DNA from: Caballeronia telluris
GTDB taxonomy: Bacteria > Pseudomonadota > Gammaproteobacteria > Burkholderiales > Burkholderiaceae
Assembly: GCF_001544495.1 (NCBI RefSeq)
Contig: NZ_FCNZ02000006.1
Span: 1-64,000 of the forward strand
Length of the DNA: 64,000 nt
Direction: 5' to 3'
In this document: positions 27,444 to 35,796 of the stretch, piece after piece
Layout: each line of letters starts with the position of its first letter
How positions within the stretch are numbered: position 1 is the stretch's first letter
Position numbers and translations under genes: made by a program
Notes under the pieces: generated by a model
The model's database searches: none
What the model saw: only the letters and a program-made list of their open reading frames with translations
What the model was told of the DNA's origin: nothing

Positions 27444-27701
27444 GGACTCCCGCGCGCAATTCGGGCAACTCCCCGCCGCCGGCGCGCGCGCACTGGCCCG
27501 GATACTGCATTCGATCCGCCGGTATGATTCGTCAGTCCGGTTTTAACCAAACAGTACGGACCCCACGCTGTTTCGCCGCATGAACGACGCCCTCGCATGG
27601 TGCACGCGCACGCCATTGCGGGGCGTTGCCTTGCCAGGCCGATGCACGCGGACCGTCTCTGGACCGGGCCGACCCGCCAACCCGACCCGACGAGGATCAA
27701 C

Positions 27702-28163
27702 GTGAACAACCGCGCGGCCGAACCGAGCCTGGCACGACATGCATTGTGGAATCGCAAGCAGACGCGGGTTCCGGCGAATTCGCGGCGAGTGCTCCTCGCC
27801 AATGCCGACAAGGCGCTCGGCGAGTCGCTCAGTTCGCTGTTCGCGCTGAAAGGCTTCTCGACGGACTTCGCGCTCGACGTCACCTCCGTGCGCACGATCG
27901 TTCGATCCTGGAAGCCGCAGGTCACCTTTCTCGATACGCGCATCGGCGGATGCGGCAACTACGCGCTGGTGCGCGAACTGCGCGCGCTCAACGGCGATCG
28001 GAGCGGCGTCATCATCGCGATGAGCAGCTTTTTGCCCGAGGAACCGGTGCGTCTGTTGAAGGAAGCAGGTTACGACGGCCATTGCCGGCGGCCGTGCGCC
28101 GTCTGGCAAATGACCGATCTGCTCGATGAGTTCTTCGCGCCGGGGCCGGGCTCCGTGCGGTGA
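27702..28163 (+). CDS. Degenerate response-regulator receiver protein
   Basis: A 153-residue single receiver domain from GTG 27702 (GAGGA upstream); an in-frame ATG at 27642 is possible but poorly placed. The phospho-acceptor is Asp78 (VTFLDTRIGG). The acidic pocket is reduced to one Asp (LLANADKALG), and the usual beta-5 Lys-Pro is replaced by Arg-Arg-Pro (HCRRPC). It may therefore bind partners without normal phosphorylation. There is no output domain and no histidine kinase next to it. Confidence 0.72.
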   Translation: MNNRAAEPSLARHALWNRKQTRVPANSRRVLLANADKALGESLSSLFALKGFSTDFALDVTSVRTIVRSWKPQVTFLDTRIGGCGNYALVRELRALNGDRSGVIIAMSSFLPEEPVRLLKEAGYDGHCRRPCAVWQMTDLLDEFFAPGPGSVR

Positions 28164-28183
28164 CGGCGATGGCGCCGCCGCGT

Positions 28184-28477
28184 TCAGTCGGAAGTGCGCG
28201 CGTTGCGCTTGGCGACGCTCGCCGCTTCGCTCGACGCCGCCTGCGGCTGCGGCGTCAGTGCGAAACCCGCTTGGCCGTCTGGGTGTGCGTCTGCGTGTGC
28301 CTGCGCCTGCGATGCGTCGCTGGCCGCGACGGCGCCCGCGACCGTGCGTTCAACACCCGGCTCCTCGTTCTGCGCATGTTTCGACGACCGTCCAATGCCG
28401 GCGATGAGGAGCGTCGCCGCCACCGCGACGCCGACGAGTACCGCCACGACCGCGAATCCGCCGGTGTTCTTCCGCAT
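28184..28477 (-). CDS. Small single-pass membrane protein, unknown function
   Basis: A 97-residue protein with a hydrophobic segment at about residues 7-27 (FAVVAVLVGVAVAATLLIAG) and an Ala/Gln/Ser-rich, low-complexity extracytoplasmic or periplasmic tail. ATG 28477 is preceded by AGGGAGA. No family is recognised. It lies between a convergent receiver gene and the EamA transporter. High-GC composition allows spurious frames, but the good ribosome site and the membrane anchor support a real gene. Confidence 0.6.
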   Translation of the reverse strand: MRKNTGGFAVVAVLVGVAVAATLLIAGIGRSSKHAQNEEPGVERTVAGAVAASDASQAQAHADAHPDGQAGFALTPQPQAASSEAASVAKRNARTSD

Positions 28478-28515
28478 GACTCTCCCTGATCCGATGCAAT
28501 AGCGTTCAAGCGCGT

Positions 28516-29379
28516 TCAGAGCCGCAGCACGACCGCCCCGGCGATCACCGCGGCCACGCCGGTCCACTGGAGCGCGGTCAGCCGCTCCGCGCGCAGCGTC
28601 AGCCCGAGCAACGCGGTGACGCCGCCCGACAGCGTGCTCAGCACGGTAACGACCGCGACCGCCCCCGTCGACGCCCCGATGGCGAAGCTGCCGAGCGCGG
28701 CGAGACTGGCCGTCGATTGCGCGAGCAAGAGCGGCCACGCGGACGCGGGCGGCGCGGCCCACGTTTCGCCGCGCGACAGCGTCAGGAGGAGCGCGAGACT
28801 CGCCGCACCGAACGCGTAGCCGACGAAGAGCGTCGCCGTGGTGCCGAGCGTCGGCAGTGCGTAGCGTCCCTGAACGAAGAAACCGACGCCGTACAGCAAA
28901 GCGGCCAGTATCGCAAAGAAGACCGGGGACGTCTGCGCGCCATGCCGCACGGCCGGCGCCTCGCGCGTGAGCGCGGTCAGCGGCACGCCGCCGATGCAGA
29001 TCAGAATGCCCGCGACGCCCAGCGCGCTCAGACGCTCGCCGCTCAGCACGGAGAGGAGCGTGGTGACGGCACCGTAGCTCATGGCGATCGGCGCGACGAT
29101 CGCGGCCTTGCCGGTCGAGAGCCCTTTCGACAGCGTGAGCGAGCCGAACAGCGTGCAGACCGCCGCCGCGACCGCGCCCGCCCAGCCGCTCGCGGGCGCG
29201 GCGAAAGCCTGGCTGCGCGCGGCGGGCATCGAGAGGAACACCGTCCCGACGACGACGAGCCCGAAACAGAGCGACACGAAAACCGCCCGCCGCACGCCGA
29301 TCCTGCGCGCCGACATGCCCGCGAGAAAATCCGTGATGCCCCAGAAAAACGCGGCCAGAAGGCCGAATGTCACGCCCAC
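28516..29379 (-). CDS. EamA/DMT-superfamily transporter
   Basis: A 287-residue inner-membrane protein with about ten helices in two EamA-like repeats; the second begins near residue 145. Family members export metabolites or amino acids, and the substrate is unknown. The start is GTG 29379 with GGAGG seven bases upstream; a second GTG two codons later is also possible. The gene lies 38 bases upstream of the small membrane protein on the same strand and could be co-transcribed with it. Confidence 0.88.
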   Translation of the reverse strand: MGVTFGLLAAFFWGITDFLAGMSARRIGVRRAVFVSLCFGLVVVGTVFLSMPAARSQAFAAPASGWAGAVAAAVCTLFGSLTLSKGLSTGKAAIVAPIAMSYGAVTTLLSVLSGERLSALGVAGILICIGGVPLTALTREAPAVRHGAQTSPVFFAILAALLYGVGFFVQGRYALPTLGTTATLFVGYAFGAASLALLLTLSRGETWAAPPASAWPLLLAQSTASLAALGSFAIGASTGAVAVVTVLSTLSGGVTALLGLTLRAERLTALQWTGVAAVIAGAVVLRL

Positions 29380-29461
29380 GTCCGGTCCTCCGCCGGGAAA
29401 CGGCTCATCCTATCCGCTTCGACGGGAAGCGGCGGCGCAGCGGATCAGCGGACGGACGCGT

Positions 29462-31024
29462 TCACGGCTCGCTCGCGCTTATCGCCGGCGCGGCTTGCGG
29501 GCCCCGCGAGTGCTCCCAAAAGCGGATCATGCCCTTGCCCGCCGATTTGGCTTCGTAGAGCGCGCTGTCGGCGTGTTTCAGCACGTCGTCGAACGATTCG
29601 CCGGCGCCCGCGATCGCGATGCCGACGCTCGCGCACACCAGCGCGCGCCCGCCCGACGTCAGCCGATACGGCGCCGACAGCTCCTGGATGATGCGCCGCG
29701 CGAGCACGGCGCTCGCGGACGTGCCCGTCTGCGACGCCACGACGGCGAACTCGTCGCCGCCGAAACGCGCGACCAGTTCGCCACGCCGCATCACGTTGCG
29801 CAGACGGTCCGCGACCTGCTTCAGCACTTCGTCGCCGGCGTTGTGACCGAGCGTATCGTTGACGTGCTTGAAGCCGTCGAGATCGACGTACATGACGGCG
29901 ACGCGCTGTCCCCGCACGCTCGCCGAAGCCGACAGGAGCCGCTTCGCGTGATCGCCCAGATAGCGGCGGTTCGGCAGGCCCGTGAGCGAATCGTGATGCG
30001 CCCAGTGCAGGATTTTCGCTTCCGACTTCCGGCGTTCCGTGACGTCCTCGATGATCACGACCTCGCTGCCGTCGGGCACCGGATTGCGCGTCATTTCGAG
30101 CTGGCGGCCGTCCGCGAGCTTGAGGTCGAGCGGCGCGCGCTCCTCGCGCAGCCATTCGCCGCAGCGCCGCACGAGTTCGTGGCGCAAGGTTTCGCCGAAC
30201 TTCGCGAGTCCCACGTAGCCGATGAATTCCGGCAGCGGCACGTTCAGCCGCAATTTCTCGACCGTCGCGCCGAAGAGTTCCGCCGCCTTGCGGTTCGCGA
30301 TGACGACCTTGCCGGCTTCGTCGATCGTGCACAAGCCGTGCGGCATGTGGGCGAGCGCGGCGTCGAAGCGGGCGGCGAGCTCGGCGTGCCGCTCTTCCGC
30401 CGTCATCAGCCCGACGAGCGCGCGATAGTGGCGGCGCACGACCGACACCATCGCGCCGACATACAGGAAGAGCGGCGGAATGAGAATCCAGTAGGCGGTA
30501 TCGGCGGCCAAGGCGGCGCCGATGCCGATCGGCACGGCGCCCATGAAGATCTGCGCGATCGCGAGGCGCGGCAGCGCGGCGTTGCGCGACGCGATGCCGC
30601 CCAGGATGCCCGCCGTCACCATGATGGCGAGCGTGGCGAGCACGGCATCGCGCGAGATCACGCACGCCATCGCGCCGAGGCCGAGCAGCAGACACGCAGC
30701 GAGGGCAAACGGCACGTAGCGCGCGGCCCACGGTCCGGGATGAAGCGGCGCGGGGCGGCTTTTCGCGCGATAAAGCTGCACGACGGCGAGACGCGCGGTG
30801 AGCAGGCTGACGTCGAGAACGAGCCAGAGGATCGCCCAGCGCTCGTGCAGACGAAGCACGGCGGTCATCGCGACGAACACCCCGGCGATGCCGGACAGAA
30901 GCAACGGCCGATTGTCTACGAGAACGGTCGAGAGGAGCGAAGCGCGGATCGCGGGCGTGATGTCGCCATCCTCGGTGGGCGGCGTCGCCAGTACGGAATG
31001 AGTGAGGGACGGGTGGACTGGCAT
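29462..31024 (-). CDS. Membrane PAS-GGDEF diguanylate cyclase
   Basis: A 520-residue protein with about five or six N-terminal membrane helices (residues 30-185), a PAS-7-like domain (FDAALAHMPHGLCTIDEAGKV) and a C-terminal GGDEF domain with intact active site FGGDEFAVV, expected to make c-di-GMP from two GTP. The inhibitory site five residues before it reads RRGE rather than RxxD, so product inhibition may be weak. ATG 31024 is used; an in-frame GTG at 31063 is possible, and neither has a strong ribosome site. Confidence 0.88.
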   Translation of the reverse strand: MPVHPSLTHSVLATPPTEDGDITPAIRASLLSTVLVDNRPLLLSGIAGVFVAMTAVLRLHERWAILWLVLDVSLLTARLAVVQLYRAKSRPAPLHPGPWAARYVPFALAACLLLGLGAMACVISRDAVLATLAIMVTAGILGGIASRNAALPRLAIAQIFMGAVPIGIGAALAADTAYWILIPPLFLYVGAMVSVVRRHYRALVGLMTAEERHAELAARFDAALAHMPHGLCTIDEAGKVVIANRKAAELFGATVEKLRLNVPLPEFIGYVGLAKFGETLRHELVRRCGEWLREERAPLDLKLADGRQLEMTRNPVPDGSEVVIIEDVTERRKSEAKILHWAHHDSLTGLPNRRYLGDHAKRLLSASASVRGQRVAVMYVDLDGFKHVNDTLGHNAGDEVLKQVADRLRNVMRRGELVARFGGDEFAVVASQTGTSASAVLARRIIQELSAPYRLTSGGRALVCASVGIAIAGAGESFDDVLKHADSALYEAKSAGKGMIRFWEHSRGPQAAPAISASEP

Positions 31025-31204
31025 GCGGTGGCCGTGTAGGGACGAGGGTTCTGCTGGCCGCACCGGAGCCGCCGCTATTCGCGTTTACGGCGGGGTTGCG
31101 CGGTTCTTGAATGCGGATGAATCTGGCCGTTTGTGCGGCGCATCGTATGGAAGCGTGCGCCGCGCTTGGGCATAATGGCCGCGTTCCAATTTCCGGTCAT
31201 CGCC

Positions 31205-31408
31205 ATGCCAGTTTCACCCCGACGCGCCCGCGTGCGGCGCAAGCCGCCGCGCGGGGCGCTCGTGCGTTATCAGGACCGCATCGCGGAAGTGCTCGGTGAA
31301 GCACGCGGACAACGCGTGATGATCCGCTCGATTCACGCCGACGGCGTCGAACGGAAGACCGCCGTGAAGTGGGTGAATCTGGTGCCGCTGGAGGGGCAGT
31401 TGTTTTAG
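31205..31408 (+). CDS. Small basic protein, unknown function
   Basis: A 67-residue Arg-rich protein with a compact C-terminal half (VMIRSIHADGVERKTAVKWVNLVPLEGQLF) that looks like a small beta barrel. No family is recognised. ATG 31205 keeps the conserved-looking core; an in-frame ATG at 31172 would add eleven residues, and neither has a strong ribosome site. It converges on the 121-residue gene, ten bases apart. Confidence 0.6.
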   Translation: MPVSPRRARVRRKPPRGALVRYQDRIAEVLGEARGQRVMIRSIHADGVERKTAVKWVNLVPLEGQLF

Positions 31409-31417
31409 CTGGGTCGC

Positions 31418-31783
31418 CTAGCCCGCCGCGCCGACCGGTCTGGCAAACCGGGCGCGAAAACCGAACAATCGGTGAATGAGGGAAGGCTTGATCCGCTGCG
31501 CCGTTTGCGGCGTCGCTACACCCGCAGACGCTGGCGGCGCTGCCGGTTCCGGCATCCCGATCGTCACCCCCGCCTCCCGCGCTTTCGCACATCGCTGATT
31601 CAGCAGCATCCGCATCGCGGCTTCATCGATCAGTGCGCGCGCCTGAATCCAGCCGTGCTCGAAACGCAGCGCATAGTCGATGTCGGTGAAATCGTGATGC
31701 TGGCCGGAGTCGGCGAGCGCGGTCGCCGTCGAGATGACCCGTTGCAGCGTCCAGGCTTCTATTTCGTCGATGTCCGTCGGCAC
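31418..31783 (-). CDS. Conserved hypothetical protein
   Basis: A 121-residue soluble helical protein (MPTDIDEIEAWTLQRVISTA..., FEHGWIQARALIDEAAMRML) with a disordered Ala/Pro middle and a basic C-terminus. GTG 31783 has GAGG seven bases upstream. No function can be assigned. Confidence 0.6.
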   Translation of the reverse strand: MPTDIDEIEAWTLQRVISTATALADSGQHHDFTDIDYALRFEHGWIQARALIDEAAMRMLLNQRCAKAREAGVTIGMPEPAAPPASAGVATPQTAQRIKPSLIHRLFGFRARFARPVGAAG

Positions 31784-31982
31784 GTGCGAACCTCGCTCAC
31801 TGATGAGGTCTACGGATCTTAGCCCAGCGCCTCGCCGCGCCCGTCGTCTGCCGACAACACCGCATTAAAAAAGCTAGACGAATGAACGTGCGTAAAAAGC
31901 ACTTTCCGCGCGGTGTACGCAACGCGCTTGAGCAGCGAAAAGCGCCGTCTTTCCGGTCGCCTACGCACATTTAATTCACCCC

Positions 31983-31988
31983 TATAAT
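31983..31988 (+). promoter_or_regulatory. Candidate -10 element upstream of the nucleoside permease gene
   Basis: A perfect TATAAT hexamer stands 94 bases upstream of the purine nucleoside permease start, in an otherwise GC-rich stretch. No good -35 hexamer lies 16-18 bases before it, so the call is tentative. A long GC-rich, potentially structured leader follows. Confidence 0.4.
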
Positions 31989-32081
31989 CGCCGGACCCGG
32001 GCGCCTCGACGGACCGGAACCCGGGGCCGGCGCCCCGCGCGCCGCTCTCATGCACCCGCTTCCCACCTCACGGAGCCACCG

Positions 32082-33209
32082 ATGAAAGTGAATGCGCTGT
32101 CGAAGAAGGGTCTGCCACGCCGCCGGTATGCGGCGCTCACCACGCGAAGCGCGGCCGCGCTCGCCGCCACGCTCGCCTTCGGCGCGTGCGCGCCAACGTT
32201 TGCGCAAGACTCCGACGACTTCCGCTCAGGCGGTCATCGCGGCGATCACGGCGGCGGCGACCGCGACGTGAAAGTGATGATCATCTCGATGTTCGGTCCC
32301 GAAGGGCAGGTCTGGCTCGACCGCCTCGGCCCGTGGAAGGCGATCAAGGTGCCGGGCCTGTCGCCCGACTATCCCGAAGTGCACTGCAACCGGCAGGACA
32401 TCTGCGTGCTGACCACCGGCATGGGACACACGAACGCCGCCGCTTCGCTGATGGCGCTCACCTTCTCCGACAAGTTCAATTTGCGACGCACCTACTTCAT
32501 GATCGCGGGCATCGCGGGCATCGATCCGAATCAGGGCACGGTCGGCTCGGCGGCGTGGGCGAAGTATCTGGTGGACTTCGGCATCCAGTGGGAGCTCGAC
32601 GCCCGCGAAAAGCCCGACAGCTGGCCGAGCGGTTTTACCGGCATCAACACGAAATCGCCGACTGAGAAGCCGCCGCTCGACTACCGCACGGAGGCGTTCG
32701 CGCTGAATGCGAAACTCGCCGATACGGCGTTCGCGCTCTCGCAGAACGTCGTGCTCGCCGACAGCCCGGAGGCACAGGCCGCGCGCGCGAAGTTCAGCTA
32801 CGCCCCGGCGAATCAGGTGCCGAAGGTGATCCAGTGCGACACGCTGGCGGGCGACACGTGGTGGTCGGGCAAGTACATCGGCGAGCGGGCGCGCGACTGG
32901 ACCAGGCTTCTCACCGATAACAAGGGCACCTATTGCACGACGCAGCAGGAAGACAACGCCACGTATGAGGCGCTCAAGCGCGCGGCGAGCACGGGCCGCG
33001 TCGATCTGAACCGCGTGGCGGCGTTGCGCTCGGGATCGGACTTCGACCGTCCCTACGAGGGCCAGACGGCCGGGGACAATCTGCTCAACTACCAGGCGCA
33101 GGGAGGCTTCGCGCCGGCAATCGAGAACCTGTATCGCGCGGGCAATCCGCTCGTGCAGGACATCGTCGCGCACTGGAGCGAATGGCGTTACGGCGTGCCG
33201 ACGCGCTGA
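32082..33209 (+). CDS. Purine nucleoside permease (NUP family), exported
   Basis: A 375-residue protein with an N-terminal export signal (RRRYAALTTRSAAALAATLAFG..., cleavage near TFAQ|DS), a short His/Gly/Asp-rich stretch, and the NUP domain from about residue 63 (VKVMIISMFGPEGQVWLDRLGPW; YPEVHCNRQDICVLTTGMGHTNAA; FMIAGIAGIDPNQGTVGS). The fold resembles nucleoside phosphorylases, and fungal members are called nucleoside permeases. A periplasmic nucleoside-binding or hydrolytic role is more plausible than a channel, since no membrane helices follow the signal. ATG 32082 follows a CACGGAG ribosome site. A hairpin follows the stop. Confidence 0.88.
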   Translation: MKVNALSKKGLPRRRYAALTTRSAAALAATLAFGACAPTFAQDSDDFRSGGHRGDHGGGDRDVKVMIISMFGPEGQVWLDRLGPWKAIKVPGLSPDYPEVHCNRQDICVLTTGMGHTNAAASLMALTFSDKFNLRRTYFMIAGIAGIDPNQGTVGSAAWAKYLVDFGIQWELDAREKPDSWPSGFTGINTKSPTEKPPLDYRTEAFALNAKLADTAFALSQNVVLADSPEAQAARAKFSYAPANQVPKVIQCDTLAGDTWWSGKYIGERARDWTRLLTDNKGTYCTTQQEDNATYEALKRAASTGRVDLNRVAALRSGSDFDRPYEGQTAGDNLLNYQAQGGFAPAIENLYRAGNPLVQDIVAHWSEWRYGVPTR

Positions 33210-33219
33210 GCCTACGAAC

Positions 33220-33241
33220 GAAGGCGGCGCCGGCCGCCTTC
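33220..33241 (+). terminator. Perfect hairpin after the nucleoside permease gene
   Basis: A 9-base perfect stem (GAAGGCGGC / GCCGCCTTC) with a 4-base loop begins 11 bases after the stop codon. No T-run follows, so it may act as a weak or factor-assisted terminator. Confidence 0.5.
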
Positions 33242-33477
33242 TCCACGGCGAATGGTTCGGACCGGAAAACAACAGACCATTTGCCGTGTCCTTCGGCCGG
33301 CTCCGCACCGCGCCTCCATTTACAGAAATCGTATTCAAAAGCGCCCGGCGGAACACTACACTGCCTTTCATGGTTTAGCTGCATCGTTCAATGCGCCGGC
33401 TTCGCCCCTCGAAGCATCCGGCATTGACAGGCGTTCAGTCGATCGGCAAAACGATCAGTACAACGGAACCGACCACC

Positions 33478-35796
33478 ATGACGGGCACAGTCCATGTCCG
33501 CCGCCCCCCGCGCGGCGGACGCCGGCTACGTCTGGCCTTGATCTCGCTTCTCGGCACGTCGGGCGCCTGCGCGCTCGCCGCGCCGGGCGGCGGACAGATC
33601 GTCGCCGGCTCGGGATCGATCGCGACGAGCGGTCCGCATACGGCAGTGCAGCAGAACACGGACCGTCTCGTCATCGACTGGAACCGGTTCAGCACGCGTG
33701 CCAACGAGTCGGTCGCGTTCAGCCAGCCGGGCGCGCGCTCGATCGCGTTGAACCGCGTCGTCGGGCAGGACCCGTCGGTGCTGCTCGGCAAGCTCGATGC
33801 CAACGGTCAGGTGTTCATCGTCAATCCCAACGGCGTGCTGTTCGGTGCCGGGTCGCGCGTGAACGTCGGCGGCCTGATCGCGTCGACGCTCAGCCTGTCC
33901 AGCAGCGATTTCCTCGCGGGCCGCTATGCGTTCGCGAGCGGCGGCGCGGCCGGCGCGGTCGTCAACAAGGGCGTCATTCGCGCGGCGCCGGGCGGTTATG
34001 TCGCGCTGATCGGCCGCCGCGCGGTCAACGAAGGCACGATCGCCGCGCCGGGCGGCCAGGCGGCGCTCGCGGCGGGAAACCGCGTGACGGTCACGCTCGG
34101 CGAGCACTCGATGATCGGCCTCTCCGTCGATCAGGGCGTGCTCGACGCGCTCGCCGCCAATCGCGGCCTGATCGAAGCGGACGGCGGGCAGGCGCTGCTC
34201 GCGGCGGGCGCCGAGGGCGCGCTGCTCGCGGGCGTCGTCAACAACACCGGCGTGATCCTCGCGCGCACCGCCGTCAACCAAAACGGCGTGATCCGGCTCG
34301 TCGCGGAAGGCGGCACGGTGCAGGTCGGCGGCGTGCTCGACGCGTCCGCGCCGAACGGCGGCAACGGCGGAACGATCCAGACGGTCGGCTCGCGCGTGGC
34401 CGTCTCGCCGCACGCCTGCCTCACGACGGCCGCAGCGAGCGGCGACACCGGCACGTGGCTCGTCGCGGCGCGCTCGCTCACGGTTGCCAGCCACGGCGGC
34501 GACGTCTCGGGCGCAACGATCTCGCGCGCGCTCGGCACCACGAATGTCGCGCTCGGCGCGTTCGGCCGGCGCTCGGGAACGGTTTCGATCGACGATGCGA
34601 TCGGCTGGAGCAGTCCGAATACGCTGGCGGTGCTGGCGCGCAATGACATCGCGGTGAACGCGCCGCTCGTCGCGCCGGCGGGCGTCGTTCTGTTCGGCAC
34701 CGGCGCGTCGCTCACGCAGCGCGCCGGTATCGCCGCGGCGGGCGTGGCGCTCGTCGGCGGACGCGGACGCTACCGGCTCGACGATCCGTCGAACCGTATC
34801 GCGACGATCGCGGCGAACACCGGATCGGTGACGCTCGTCGATGGCGTGCCGCTCACGGTCGGCACGGTCGGACCGGTGTCCGGCATCGCGACTTCCGGGC
34901 CGGCGACGCTGCGCGCGCCGTCGCTGACGCTCGACGCGCCCGTGCAGAGCACGGCGACCGGCACGGCGGTGACGCTCGCGTCGGTATCGGGTTTCGCGAA
35001 CCGCGCGGGCGCGGGCGCCATCTCGACGCGGAACGGCCGGTGGCTCGTCTATTCGAGCGATCCGAACGCCGACGCGTTCGGCGGCCTCCAAAGCGGCAAT
35101 CTCGCGCTTTGGGGCGAGTCGTTTCCGGCGGCGTCGGCGAATCTCGCGGCGGCGGGCGGCAATCGCTTCGTGTTCGGCGTGCAGCAGCAGGCGGTGCTCA
35201 GCGTGAAACCGGGCAGCGCCAAGGAGGCCGGCACGGCGCGCGCGCTCGGCCCGGAGGACGTCTTGCTGAGCCTGCGCTACACCGGCGCCGACTACGGCAA
35301 CGCCTTCGCCGACGGCCCCACGACACACGAGCCGCTCGCCTTCACGGTGACGAGCGCCGGCGCGGGCGCGGGCGCGGCGGCGGGCGAGTACATCGTCACG
35401 GTTACGCCGACTTCGCTGCCCGCCGGATACCGCGTCAGCACGCTCGTCGGCACCTTGCGGGTGAACGCGACGACGACGCCAACCGAGCAACCCACGGCGG
35501 CGCCTAAACCGCCCCAGCCACCGGTCACGCCCCTCACGCCGATTCCGCCGGAACCGGCGGCAGAGCCGCCCGCGACGTCTCCCGTGCTGACAGCGCTCGC
35601 GCCCGCTCCGCTCGTGATCGACGCGGTGCAGACGGTCGCGGGCGAGACGCGCGACGATCCCGATCACACGGCCGTGGCAATGCCGCCGGGACTGACGCGC
35701 CCCGCGACGCCGGTCGTGCAGACGACGAGCGACCCCGCAAGCGACGGCAGCCGCTTGCCCGACGATGCGTGGCCCGGCAACGTCTGCCGCATGTGA
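33478..35796 (+). CDS. TpsA: two-partner-secretion exoprotein (filamentous haemagglutinin N-domain)
   Basis: A 772-residue secreted protein. After a signal peptide (RRLRLALISLLGTSGACALA) comes the TPS secretion domain (about residues 35-300) with the hallmark IVNPNGVLFGAGSRVNVGG, then a beta-helix-like region and an MBG/YDG-like domain around residues 580-660. The C-terminus is Pro-rich. At 772 residues it is short for an adhesin and carries no obvious toxin tip. ATG 33478 was chosen because the upstream in-frame residues spoil the signal peptide. Its stop overlaps the tpsB start by one base (TGATG). Confidence 0.9.
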   Translation: MTGTVHVRRPPRGGRRLRLALISLLGTSGACALAAPGGGQIVAGSGSIATSGPHTAVQQNTDRLVIDWNRFSTRANESVAFSQPGARSIALNRVVGQDPSVLLGKLDANGQVFIVNPNGVLFGAGSRVNVGGLIASTLSLSSSDFLAGRYAFASGGAAGAVVNKGVIRAAPGGYVALIGRRAVNEGTIAAPGGQAALAAGNRVTVTLGEHSMIGLSVDQGVLDALAANRGLIEADGGQALLAAGAEGALLAGVVNNTGVILARTAVNQNGVIRLVAEGGTVQVGGVLDASAPNGGNGGTIQTVGSRVAVSPHACLTTAAASGDTGTWLVAARSLTVASHGGDVSGATISRALGTTNVALGAFGRRSGTVSIDDAIGWSSPNTLAVLARNDIAVNAPLVAPAGVVLFGTGASLTQRAGIAAAGVALVGGRGRYRLDDPSNRIATIAANTGSVTLVDGVPLTVGTVGPVSGIATSGPATLRAPSLTLDAPVQSTATGTAVTLASVSGFANRAGAGAISTRNGRWLVYSSDPNADAFGGLQSGNLALWGESFPAASANLAAAGGNRFVFGVQQQAVLSVKPGSAKEAGTARALGPEDVLLSLRYTGADYGNAFADGPTTHEPLAFTVTSAGAGAGAAAGEYIVTVTPTSLPAGYRVSTLVGTLRVNATTTPTEQPTAAPKPPQPPVTPLTPIPPEPAAEPPATSPVLTALAPAPLVIDAVQTVAGETRDDPDHTAVAMPPGLTRPATPVVQTTSDPASDGSRLPDDAWPGNVCRM

